From the NCBI RefSeq assembly GCF_004000275.1, contig NZ_RCIP01000004.1, positions 186,001 to 250,000 on the forward strand: a DNA stretch of 64,000 nucleotides. Direction: 5' to 3'. Each line of letters starts with the position of its first letter. Position 1 is the first letter of the stretch. Both the position numbers and the translations under genes were made by a program. Of the stretch, positions 18,480 to 26,687 are shown in pieces. The notes under the pieces were generated by a model, which ran no database searches, was not told the DNA's origin, and saw only the letters and a program-made list of their open reading frames with translations. This DNA is from Saccharospirillum alexandrii. Its GTDB lineage: Bacteria; Pseudomonadota; Gammaproteobacteria; Pseudomonadales; Natronospirillaceae.

Positions 18480-19937
18480 ATGGTGGGCGTACCCAGGGCA
18501 GGAGGTCGTATCGCAATTGCACTGTTAGTGGCTGTTGGGCTGGTTTTGCTGGCAGTGGGTATTTTCCACAGCGTTAAGCCCTTGCCGCCCGGCCTCAACG
18601 TTGACGGCCCGCTGCGGTCGGTCAGCGATGTGCGGTTTTTATCCGATACGTCTTACATTGGCACCGACGATCAGCGTCATCTCGAACAAAGCATTTTCGA
18701 TGAAGTCTTTGCGATGATCGAGGCGGCCGAACGTTTCGTGTTGATCGACATGTTTCTGTTCAATGATTTTCAGGGTGAGGTGCGGGAAGAACACCGCGCG
18801 TTGTCGGCCGAACTGACCGAGCGCCTGATCGCCCAGAAGCAGCGCTTCCCCGAGCTTGAAGCGCACCTGATAACCGACCCGATCAACACCGTTTATGGCG
18901 GTCAGCGTGCCCGGCACCTTGAGCGGCTGGAACAAGCGGGCATCACCGTTACCCTGACCCGGCTGGAGGCCCTGCGCGACAGCAACCCGGCCTATTCTGC
19001 CATCTGGCGTACTTTCTTATCGCACTTCGGAACCAGCACCGGAGACAGGCTGGCAAGCCCGCTGGGCGATGGCCGGATATCGCTGCGAAGCTTTCTGATA
19101 TTGCCGAATTTCAAGGCCAATCACCGCAAGGTTATTATCGCCGATCAGGGCCGGGGTGACGACTTCGCAGCGCTGGTGACTTCGGCCAACCCACACGACG
19201 GCAGCAGCGCCCATGGCAACGTTGCCCTGCGTTTTTCCGGACCCGCCGTGCAGGATCTGCTGACAAGTGAACAGGCCGTTCTGGCGTTTTCCGGTGGTCC
19301 GGCGGCTCAGTCGACGGTATCAACCGGGGCTCCGAACGACACCACTGATGCCGGGTTAAGAGTGGTCACCGAATTGGCCATCAAACAGGCTTTGCTGGAA
19401 AGCATCAATGGCGTAAACGCCGGCGACCAGCTCGACATCGCCGTGTTCTACCTGTCAGACCGCGACATCGTTAGAGCCCTGCTGGCCGCACACGAACGCC
19501 AGGCCCAATTGCGCATCCTGCTCGACGCCAACAAAGACGCCTTCGGCCGCGAAAAGAACGGCATCCCCAACCGCCAGACCGCGCTAGAATTGCACCGGGC
19601 CGGCATACCCGTGCGCTGGTGCGAAACCCGGGGCGAACAGTGCCATTCCAAATTCCTGCTGGCCCGGCGCGCCAATGGCGAGGCTACGTTGATTGTCGGC
19701 TCCGCCAACTTCACTCGCCGCAACCTCAATAATCTCAACCTGGAAACGAACGTGGTATTAACCGGCAAAACGGCCGAGTTAACGGCGCTGACCGACGCCG
19801 CGGACTGGTTTGAATTGCGCTGGAGCAACACCGACGATAAACGCTTCAGTGTCGATTACGAAACCTACGCCGACAACCGGGTCTGGCCACAGGTGCTGTA
19901 CCGGTTTATGGAAGCGACGGGCATTAGCACCTTTTGA
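18480..19937 (+). CDS. Phospholipase D-like domain protein (cardiolipin synthase-like)
   Basis: A 485-residue protein with an N-terminal membrane anchor (residues about 9-30, IALLVAVGLVLLAVGIF). Two HxK-type motifs are seen: NHRKVIIAD (His215) and CHSKFLLA (His389), the latter followed by VGSANFTRRN. This is the PLD superfamily arrangement used for phosphatidyl transfer or phosphodiester hydrolysis. It follows the kinase gene by 51 bp on the same strand and may belong to its regulon or operon. The substrate is unknown. Confidence 0.85.
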   Translation: MVGVPRAGGRIAIALLVAVGLVLLAVGIFHSVKPLPPGLNVDGPLRSVSDVRFLSDTSYIGTDDQRHLEQSIFDEVFAMIEAAERFVLIDMFLFNDFQGEVREEHRALSAELTERLIAQKQRFPELEAHLITDPINTVYGGQRARHLERLEQAGITVTLTRLEALRDSNPAYSAIWRTFLSHFGTSTGDRLASPLGDGRISLRSFLILPNFKANHRKVIIADQGRGDDFAALVTSANPHDGSSAHGNVALRFSGPAVQDLLTSEQAVLAFSGGPAAQSTVSTGAPNDTTDAGLRVVTELAIKQALLESINGVNAGDQLDIAVFYLSDRDIVRALLAAHERQAQLRILLDANKDAFGREKNGIPNRQTALELHRAGIPVRWCETRGEQCHSKFLLARRANGEATLIVGSANFTRRNLNNLNLETNVVLTGKTAELTALTDAADWFELRWSNTDDKRFSVDYETYADNRVWPQVLYRFMEATGISTF

Positions 19938-20056
19938 TGCTGTGTTTCGTTGCTGAGGGAGACCAACGCTGGCACGCAGATTTGAGCGCCGGCATTTGTC
20001 GAACCGGGAAAACTCAGCTAAACCTATTGAATGCCCGAACAACAATAGGAATCGCC

Positions 20057-20296
20057 ATGCCCTTCTCCGACGACCACCTCGCCGAGCTGAATTTGCTCAC
20101 CCAGTTTCGGGCCTCTTCATTGCAGGAAGGCATCAAAGTGCACAGTCAGGAGGCTGACCCGGCACTGGTGGCTGCCGCCGAACGCCTGCATGGCAAAGGG
20201 CTGATCACCCAGAAAGACGGCGGCTACCTGACCGACCTCGGGGTTGAGACGGTCGACCATACCCGCAAGCTGCTGGGCATCTTATCCAGCCAGTAG
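20057..20296 (+). CDS. TIGR02647 family small protein
   Basis: A 79-residue protein. The start MPFSDDHLAELNLL and the segment EGIKVH...ADPALVAAAERLHGKGLITQKDGGYLTDLG are characteristic of the TIGR02647 family of gammaproteobacteria. The second half looks like a winged-helix wing (GLITQKDGGYLTDLGVE), hinting at nucleic-acid binding, but no function is established. ATG 20057 has AGGA upstream; the frame extends further left without a good start. Confidence 0.85.
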   Translation: MPFSDDHLAELNLLTQFRASSLQEGIKVHSQEADPALVAAAERLHGKGLITQKDGGYLTDLGVETVDHTRKLLGILSSQ

Positions 20297-20301
20297 AGCG
20301 T

Positions 20302-20323
20302 CGGCCCGGATGACTCCGGGCCG
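20302..20323. terminator. Bidirectional hairpin between convergent genes
   Basis: Perfect 9-bp stem CGGCCCGGA/TCCGGGCCG with a TGAC loop, placed six bases after the TIGR02647 stop and six before the ribH stop. Only a short T-rich tail follows, so it may act as a Rho-independent terminator in both directions. Confidence 0.65.
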
Positions 20324-20329
20324 TTCAGG

Positions 20330-20794
20330 TTAACCGGTGATCGCGCGCAGGCTGCCCAGAGTGGCATGGCAGGCCTGAGCCGCTTCCTGGCCTTTCTTCA
20401 CAAAGTGCTCGCGAAAATAGCGCTGGTGTTCCTCGTGCTCGTGAAAATGATGCGGGGTCAGCACCACGCTGAACACAGGCACCTCGGTATCCAGCTGCAC
20501 CCGCATCAGGCCGTCGATGACTGCCTGGGCGACGAAGTCGTGCCGGTAGATACCACCATCGACCACCAGGCCGCAGGCGACAATGGCATCGAAACGCCCG
20601 CTGTTGGCCAGGTGTTTGGCGTGCAGTGGAATTTCGTAGGCGCCGGGCACGCGCAGGTGTTCGACCTCGGCCGTGCTATCGAGAAGTTTCAGTTCAGATT
20701 CGAAGGCGGTGCAGGCCTGTCCGACAATGTCGGCATGCCAGGAGGCCGCAATAACGGCAACGCGGGTAGTACGATTGGGGATAGACTGATTCAT
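20330..20794 (-). CDS. ribH: 6,7-dimethyl-8-ribityllumazine synthase
   Basis: A 154-residue lumazine synthase, which condenses 5-amino-6-ribitylamino-uracil with a four-carbon phosphate in riboflavin synthesis. Visible motifs: AASWHADIVGQA at the N-terminus, VPGAYEIPLHAKHLA for the substrate site, ACGLVVDGGIYRHDFVA, and VFSVVLTPHHFHEHEEH containing catalytic His residues. The GIYRHDFVA and HFHEHEEH variants resemble type II enzymes (RibH2-like) rather than the housekeeping RibH1. The gene is alone and is preceded by an FMN riboswitch. Confidence 0.93.
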   Translation of the reverse strand: MNQSIPNRTTRVAVIAASWHADIVGQACTAFESELKLLDSTAEVEHLRVPGAYEIPLHAKHLANSGRFDAIVACGLVVDGGIYRHDFVAQAVIDGLMRVQLDTEVPVFSVVLTPHHFHEHEEHQRYFREHFVKKGQEAAQACHATLGSLRAITG

Positions 20795-20892
20795 GGGTTT
20801 CCCTCACGATTAGGGTGATTGCCAGAATCAGGGCGCGCGAGTACGCAACGACTGCCACGCAGAGGCGGCAGCGATTGGGTGGTTCGCGATCT

Positions 20893-21058
20893 CTCTCATC
20901 CGGACTCTAACCGTCGGCTCTGGCATCGCACCAGATCTGCTGACCTCGCTGTGAATACCCGGTGTTAACCGGGTCACCGCGAGCGCTCGCGGGCTCCTGA
21001 CCGGCATTCGCTGCCTGTCAGATACCGCCGGTGGGGAATTTCACCCCGCCCTGAGAAC
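20893..21058 (-). promoter_or_regulatory. FMN riboswitch (RFN element) upstream of ribH
   Basis: On the minus strand the conserved RFN blocks occur in order: AGGGCGGGGTGAAATTCCCC, ACCGGCGGTA, AGCCCGCGAGCG, GTCAGCAGATCTGGT, GAGCCGACGGTTAGAGTCC, then GGATG. About 100 bp separate it from the ribH start, room for an expression platform. It should lower ribH expression when FMN is abundant. Confidence 0.95.
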
Positions 21059-21160
21059 GCTGCTGGCGCAAGTGCGCCAGACGGGCAGCAGTATACTGAA
21101 AAATCGCCTGAACGCACGGCCACCAGAGCGCTGGGAGCCAGCGTTGCTGAAATGGGCTCG

Positions 21161-21754
21161 CTACGGTGTTTTCTTGTACAGGCCTGCGGTCAGCATGAAC
21201 TGCATGGCGTCTTCAAATGGCCAGTCGACAGTCACCAGGTCCGATTTGCGCACCAGAACGGTGACCCCGGCAATCTGATAGCTGATCTGCATCAGAACCG
21301 GCACCCATTCATCGGTTTCATGACGCGCGTCCAGCGCCTGGCCAACCGGCCCGGGAATATCACTGGCGGTAACAAAGCCGACCACGTAGGTGTCGTTGGC
21401 TTGTTTGACCAAAACGGTTTGCCGCTCTTTGGTTTGTTCCGGGTCTGTGCTGATCAGCGAGGCCATGTCTTTAATAGCGCCGTACACCGTCTTCAACAGC
21501 GGAAACCGCAGAATCTGATTTTCCAGCTGCTGGAACAGCCAGGCGATGGGGCTCACGCTGAACGCCAGGCCGATGACCAGCAACAGCAGCAGAATCAGGA
21601 CAACACCGCTGCCCGTCCAGGGCTGGTCGATGCCGACCAGGCGAAGCAGCAGAAGGCCAAGGTTGTTCAGCCCATCCCCGATCGACCAGAACAACCATAA
21701 CGACAGGGCCAGTGGCAGCACCCGCAGAATGCCCCGGGTAATGGTTTTTCGCAT
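21161..21754 (-). CDS. DUF502 family transmembrane protein
   Basis: A 197-residue protein with two hydrophobic helices (about 10-30 and 47-68) followed by the DUF502 signature LENQILRFPLLKTVYGAIKD and a soluble C-terminal domain with GFVTASDIPG. ATG 21754 is chosen because AAGGAGC lies eight bases upstream; the open frame extends further. Function is unknown across the family. It has its own transcription unit, divergent from the AbrB transporter gene. Confidence 0.85.
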   Translation of the reverse strand: MRKTITRGILRVLPLALSLWLFWSIGDGLNNLGLLLLRLVGIDQPWTGSGVVLILLLLLVIGLAFSVSPIAWLFQQLENQILRFPLLKTVYGAIKDMASLISTDPEQTKERQTVLVKQANDTYVVGFVTASDIPGPVGQALDARHETDEWVPVLMQISYQIAGVTVLVRKSDLVTVDWPFEDAMQFMLTAGLYKKTP

Positions 21755-21938
21755 GTCGTGCTCCTTGGGTCCGGTTGAGTGTGCTTTTTGAAGAAAGCCT
21801 GAACGCCACTTTATCAGGTTGTGGAAAGCGGGCGCCTGATTTTGCAATAAACCCCGGGGCTGGTCATCGGGCGGCGACATTCAATGACCTTTGCCAGGCT
21901 GCTATACTGCGCGCGCCTGTTGATCCCGCCGGACGCCC

Positions 21939-23009
21939 ATGACTCCCAGCCTGAAGACCCAAGTGCGCAGCCTGTTAAACCTGCTGGCGACCCTCGCCAT
22001 CGGTGCCACGGGTGCTCTGGTATTCAGCCTGCTGTCGTGGCCGTTGCCCTGGATGCTCGGTAGCCTAACATCAACGCCGCTCGCCAGCCTGCTTGGCTTT
22101 ACCCCTCATATTCCGATGCGGCTGTTCACCGCCATGCTACTGATACTGGGCATCTATGCCGGTGCCGCTCTCGACCCGAGCCTGGTGTTTACCGTCTGGC
22201 ACTGGCCCCTGTCGCTGTTCGGCATGGTGTTATTGGTCATAGCAACAACGGCGGTCAACCACTGGTACTTCCGGCGTTTTGCCGGTTTCGATAGCACCAC
22301 GGCGCTGTATGCCTCGGTGCCTGGGGCTCAGTCGCTGGTGCTGATCATGGGCGCGCGCGGCGGCGCCGATGAAAAGCAGATGCTGATCCCGCAAATAACC
22401 CGGGTGCTGGCCGTCATCTATTTTGTGCCGCTTATTCTGGTCAGCCTCGGTGACCTGACCGGGCTCGATATCAACCGCATTCGCTCGGTGCCTGCCGAAG
22501 CCTGGGCACTGCCCGATTGGCAGTCGGTTGTGTGGGCTCTGGGTGCCATCGCCCTGGGTTTGTGGATAGCCAGGCGGTTACGCTGGCCACAACCGCTGAT
22601 GCTGGGGCCGTTAACCGGGGTGGCGGTGTTGCAAATTACCGGCCTGACCGACCTGAGCATTCCCGGCCAGGCACTGGTGCCGGTGCAGTTTGTGCTCGGT
22701 ACCTATCTGGGCACCAAGTTCGCCAAAATTCGCTGGCGTACGGCCGTCATTCTTTCGGGTCACAGCCTGGTTGCCCTGTTGCTGACGGTGACTCTGGTCG
22801 CTCTGATGACCGCGTTTCTGACCCTGCTGACCGACATTCCGGCGGCCGCTATTTTTCTCGCTTTTGCCCCCGGCGGCCTGCCCGAAATGGTGCTGATTGC
22901 CGCAACCTTAAATGCCGACCCGGCCTTTGTGGTGGTGCACCACGTGGTGCGGTTTTTGATTATTGCGATTGCCTTGCCCTGGGTCTATCGCCTGTCCAGA
23001 AACCGGTAG
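21939..23009 (+). CDS. AbrB family membrane protein (PF05145)
   Basis: A 356-residue inner-membrane protein with about ten helices in two homologous halves. LSWPLPWMLGSL near the N-terminus and LRWPQPLMLGPLTGVAVL in the second half are the duplicated AbrB motifs. The family is sometimes named ammonia monooxygenase regulator, but no regulatory role is proven and it looks like a transporter. Its last 25 bases overlap the 3' end of the convergent response regulator gene. Confidence 0.85.
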   Translation: MTPSLKTQVRSLLNLLATLAIGATGALVFSLLSWPLPWMLGSLTSTPLASLLGFTPHIPMRLFTAMLLILGIYAGAALDPSLVFTVWHWPLSLFGMVLLVIATTAVNHWYFRRFAGFDSTTALYASVPGAQSLVLIMGARGGADEKQMLIPQITRVLAVIYFVPLILVSLGDLTGLDINRIRSVPAEAWALPDWQSVVWALGAIALGLWIARRLRWPQPLMLGPLTGVAVLQITGLTDLSIPGQALVPVQFVLGTYLGTKFAKIRWRTAVILSGHSLVALLLTVTLVALMTAFLTLLTDIPAAAIFLAFAPGGLPEMVLIAATLNADPAFVVVHHVVRFLIIAIALPWVYRLSRNR

Positions 23010-23674
23010 CCGATGCCGGGTTCGGTTTCCAGGTATTCCGGGTTGGCTGCATTGTCGCCGAGCTTGATGCGCAGCTGGCGAATCACGTTGCGCAGGTACT
23101 GGGAATCGTCTTTGTGGCTGCGACCCCAGATCTTTTCCAGCAGACTGGTCTGGGTGACCAGCCTGCCGGGGGACTGTACCAGGTGCTGCATCACCGCCCA
23201 TTCCTTGCGGGTGAGGCTGATGGTCTGGCCATCAAGCGTCAGTTCGTGGCGGTCTGGGTTAATGCTCAGCCGGGCATCGGTATAGATCGCGTCTGCCGGG
23301 TCTTCCCGGATGCCGGTGCGCGAGGCGAGAATACGCCGCACCCGGGCCAGCAGTTCATTCACGCTGAAGGGTTTTACCACGTAGTCTTCAGCACCCATAT
23401 CGAGTGCCGCGACTTTCTCCATCTCCGATGAACGAACCGACAAGACCAGCACCGGTTGCTGGCTTTGCGCCATCAGCTGGCGCAGCACCTCTTTGCCATC
23501 CAGATCAGGCAGGCCGAGGTCCAGAATCACCAGGTCGGGCTGGGCCAGCACGGCCTGGGCAATACCCTGGGTGCCGGTCTCCGCTTCAATCACGTCGTAC
23601 CCCTGAGACGCCAGGCTGATGCGCAAGAAGCGGCGGATCTGGGCTTCATCGTCAATGATCAGAATTCGGTTCAT
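22985..23674 (-). CDS. KdpE-like response regulator
   Basis: A 229-residue OmpR/KdpE-type regulator: ILIIDDEAQIRRFLR, phospho-Asp in LVILDLGLPDLDG, VLSVRSSEMEKVAALDMGAEDYVVKPF, then a winged helix ending ETEPGIGYRF. The DLGLPDLDG and IRRFLR details are KdpE-like. It lies 7 bp after the sensor kinase gene, with trkH upstream. This suggests control of Trk-type potassium uptake rather than a Kdp ATPase, none of which is present here. ATG 23674 is the natural start. Confidence 0.9.
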   Translation of the reverse strand: MNRILIIDDEAQIRRFLRISLASQGYDVIEAETGTQGIAQAVLAQPDLVILDLGLPDLDGKEVLRQLMAQSQQPVLVLSVRSSEMEKVAALDMGAEDYVVKPFSVNELLARVRRILASRTGIREDPADAIYTDARLSINPDRHELTLDGQTISLTRKEWAVMQHLVQSPGRLVTQTSLLEKIWGRSHKDDSQYLRNVIRQLRIKLGDNAANPEYLETEPGIGYRFLDRR

Positions 23675-23681
23675 CGCTGGG

Positions 23682-25052
23682 TTATTCCTGGTCGGGTCGG
23701 GTGGCGGCATCTGCGCCGGGCGGGGCTACGGGCAGCGTCAGTCGCAGGCATAGAGTAAAACCGTCGGGGGGCTCTACAAAGGCTGCTTCACCACCGTGTA
23801 CCCGCATCATGCCCCGGCAAATGGTCAGCCCAAGGCCCGAGCCGGTTGAATAGCGGTCGCCCCGGCTGAATGAATAGAACTGGCCGAATACGGCCTCCCA
23901 TTGCTCGCGCGGCAGGCCGGGGCCCTGGTCGAGCACATCCATCCAGACGGTGCTGGCATCGGCGCCGGCGTGAACGTCAACGCACCCCCCTGAACCGACA
24001 GCTTTCAGGGCGTTGTCGAGCGCGTTAAACAACGCCTGTTCAACCAGGGCGGCATGCACCCAGACAGAAGGCAGTTCACCGCTCGGGTGAAAGCTGACAC
24101 CGGGCGAGGGCCGGGCGGCGGCCAGGCGGCGGTAAACCACATGGTAGAGTTCGTCGATCGAGATCCACTGACGGTTCAGGGTCAGCTCGCCCTGACCCAG
24201 GCGGGTCATGTCGAGCAGGTTCTGAATGTACTGTTCCAGACGTTCGCTTTCGAGAATGATGGAGTTCAGCAGTTCCAGGCGGTCGTCTTCGTTCAGGTCG
24301 GCGTGCAGGTCGCGCAACGAGGTGGCCGCGCCCATCATCGTTACCAGTGGGGTTTTCAAATCGTGGGAAACCGATGACAGTAACGCATTGCGTAACGATT
24401 CTTCATCGGCCCGGCGTTCAGCGGCCTTGCGCTCTTGCCTGGCTTCGCGGCGCTCCTGATGGGCCAGCCATTGTTCGCCCAGTGCCCGCACCATTGATTG
24501 CCAGCCCTTTGGCAGGTTTAGCGTAAGGGTCGGGTCGCTGCTCAACCCGCGCGCGCCGGTTAACGGATCGGTCTGGCCTTCATTTAGGGTTAAAGCTCCG
24601 GCATCGCCGAATACCTGCAGTGAAAAGGTCGCCAGGTGGTCGGCATCGGCCCTGGCCGGGTCGTCCTGCAGGTGTTTGGTCAGTGCCAGTTGAGCGCTGA
24701 CGAAGCGCTGCTGAAACGATAGCTGGTCGACCTGGTGGCGCAACCGGTAAGCCAAGCCGCCGGTCATCAAGGCGAAAACCACGTACAGGGCGGCGGCGAC
24801 TATTTCTTCAGGCTCGTGCATTGCCAGGCTGAACACCGGCTGGGTAAAGGCGTAGTTAAACAGCAACAACCCCAGCCCGGCGCTGGTCAGCACGCCGCGC
24901 CAGTCGGTCAGCAGGGCACTGAGCACCACCGCCATCAAATACAGCAACAGCAAGGTGGTATGCGCTAGCCAGGGCAGCGGCAGCAACCCCAGGCCGGTAA
25001 TCGCCAGCGGGATCATTCCATTGCACAGCGGCCACAGCCAGGCCTGTTTCAT
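23682..25052 (-). CDS. KdpD-like sensor histidine kinase lacking the N-terminal KdpD/USP domains
   Basis: A 456-residue kinase. Four membrane helices (about 8-100) form a DUF4118-like sensor, as in the middle of KdpD, followed by a GAF-like stretch, HisKA with SSVSHDLKTPLVTMMGAATSLRDL, and HATPase with LDQGPGLP and STGSGLGLTICRGM. Compared with KdpD of about 900 residues, the N-terminal KdpD and universal-stress domains are missing. The ATG at 25052 has GGAGGGG seven bases upstream, inside the 3' region of trkH, so the three genes are probably coupled. Confidence 0.88.
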   Translation of the reverse strand: MKQAWLWPLCNGMIPLAITGLGLLPLPWLAHTTLLLLYLMAVVLSALLTDWRGVLTSAGLGLLLFNYAFTQPVFSLAMHEPEEIVAAALYVVFALMTGGLAYRLRHQVDQLSFQQRFVSAQLALTKHLQDDPARADADHLATFSLQVFGDAGALTLNEGQTDPLTGARGLSSDPTLTLNLPKGWQSMVRALGEQWLAHQERREARQERKAAERRADEESLRNALLSSVSHDLKTPLVTMMGAATSLRDLHADLNEDDRLELLNSIILESERLEQYIQNLLDMTRLGQGELTLNRQWISIDELYHVVYRRLAAARPSPGVSFHPSGELPSVWVHAALVEQALFNALDNALKAVGSGGCVDVHAGADASTVWMDVLDQGPGLPREQWEAVFGQFYSFSRGDRYSTGSGLGLTICRGMMRVHGGEAAFVEPPDGFTLCLRLTLPVAPPGADAATRPDQE

Positions 25053-25072
25053 CGAACCCCTCCGGTTTCCCA

Positions 25073-26539
25073 TTACCAGCGCCAGAAGGCCGGTGTGAAC
25101 AGAATCAGCAGGGCCATATATTCAAGCCTGCCCAGCAGCATGGCAAGGCAGAGAATGACTTTGGCGGTATCGGGCAGGGTGGAAAAGTTGCCGGCTGGTC
25201 CAATCACCTCGCCAAAACCCGGGCCGACGTTCATCAGTGCCGTGAGCGCGGCAGACCCGGCGGTCACAGCATCCAGGCCAGTCAGCGTCAGTGCGATGGA
25301 GAACAGCAACAGGCTGACCAGCATCACAAACAGATACGCCAGCGAAGCCACCAGCACACCTTCGCCGACCGGGCGATGGTTATAGGTGCGCTGAAAATGA
25401 CCGGAAGGATGCAGCGATTTGAACAAATGCTCGCGCAATAACAAGCCGAGCAACTGAAACCGGAACAGCTTGGTGCCACCGGAGGTAGAACCCGAACAGG
25501 CGCCACTGAACATCAGAAACACAAACAGCATCAGCGAGAAACTGCCCCAGAGGGTGTAGTCTTCGGTGGCGTAACCGGTGGTGGTGACGACGGAGGTAAT
25601 GTTGAAAACCGCGTGGGTCAGGGCGTGAAAAAACGACTCGCTCGACCCGGTTAACAATCGATGCACCGTCATTGCCAGGGCGGCTGCGGCCACCAGTTTG
25701 AACAGCAGCTGCACCTGGGCATCGCGCGCTATGTGCCAGGCGCGGTCATGCAGCGATTGCACATAGAGCAGAAAGGGCAAGCCGCCCAGCAACATGAAAC
25801 TGCTGCCCGCCCATATCAGGGCATTGCTATCAAACTGGCCGAACGATGAATCCGAGGTTGAATAGCCTCCGGTCGCCAGGCTGGTCAGCGCATGGTTTAG
25901 CGCGTTGAAGCCGGTCATGCCCAATGCCCAGTAGACTGCGACAGCCAGAGCGGTGAGCAGTATGTAAACCACCCCAATTTGCGTGGCCACGGTCCGCACC
26001 CGGGTATTCTGAATGTTGGACCATTCCGAACTCTCGGTTTTAAACAGGCGCATACCGCCGACTTTCAAGAACGGCAACACTGCCACGGCCATCAGAATGA
26101 TGCCGATGCCACCGACCCACTGCATCAGCGAACGCCATAAAATTAGGGTGCGCGGGCCATCATCGAGCCCGATCAAAATGGTTGAGCCAGTTGTGGTTAC
26201 CCCGGAGACACTCTCGAACAAGGCATCAATAAAACTCAACTCAGGCCAACCGAGGTACAACGGCAAAGCGCCGGTCAGACACAGCAGGCCCCAGTTAACC
26301 GCCGTCACCAGAAACATCGGTTTTGCTTTCATGCGAATCGAAGGCCCGCGCGAAAGCAACATGCAGGCCACGGCAACCGCCAGACAGACCAGCGCACTGA
26401 GCACCATGGCACGCACTTCCTGAGCGGTGGACCAGTCGGCCAGCAGCACCGTCACCCCCATCAGGCAGCCCCAGATCAGCATGATAAAGGTGGCAATTTT
26501 CAGGGCGGGTTTTACAGCGGTCACGGTGCTTGTCCACAA
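25073..26539 (-). CDS. trkH: TrkH/KtrB-type potassium uptake protein
   Basis: A 488-residue channel-like protein with the repeated M1-P-M2 units of the SKT family. The four P-loop filters are visible as GVTTTGSTIL, LATGGYSTSD, TSVVTTTGYAT and the last near LMNVGPGFGEV. K+ uptake through TrkH normally needs the regulatory protein TrkA, which is not in this window. The start is a TTG at 26539, with GTG 26524 as an alternative. It leads a minus-strand operon with the KdpD-like and KdpE-like genes. Confidence 0.9.
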   Translation of the reverse strand: MWTSTVTAVKPALKIATFIMLIWGCLMGVTVLLADWSTAQEVRAMVLSALVCLAVAVACMLLSRGPSIRMKAKPMFLVTAVNWGLLCLTGALPLYLGWPELSFIDALFESVSGVTTTGSTILIGLDDGPRTLILWRSLMQWVGGIGIILMAVAVLPFLKVGGMRLFKTESSEWSNIQNTRVRTVATQIGVVYILLTALAVAVYWALGMTGFNALNHALTSLATGGYSTSDSSFGQFDSNALIWAGSSFMLLGGLPFLLYVQSLHDRAWHIARDAQVQLLFKLVAAAALAMTVHRLLTGSSESFFHALTHAVFNITSVVTTTGYATEDYTLWGSFSLMLFVFLMFSGACSGSTSGGTKLFRFQLLGLLLREHLFKSLHPSGHFQRTYNHRPVGEGVLVASLAYLFVMLVSLLLFSIALTLTGLDAVTAGSAALTALMNVGPGFGEVIGPAGNFSTLPDTAKVILCLAMLLGRLEYMALLILFTPAFWRW

Positions 26540-26687
26540 CGATTACTACATCGTTAATGGTAAGGATCACGCTATAACAAAGCTGTAATGCTCCCTGGCG
26601 CCGCGTAAGAAAAACATAAGGTTTGCATAAAGTCGCAGGCAGTCGGGTCGATACAAGGTGTTCAGGAATATAAGCCGCGGAGGGAAG

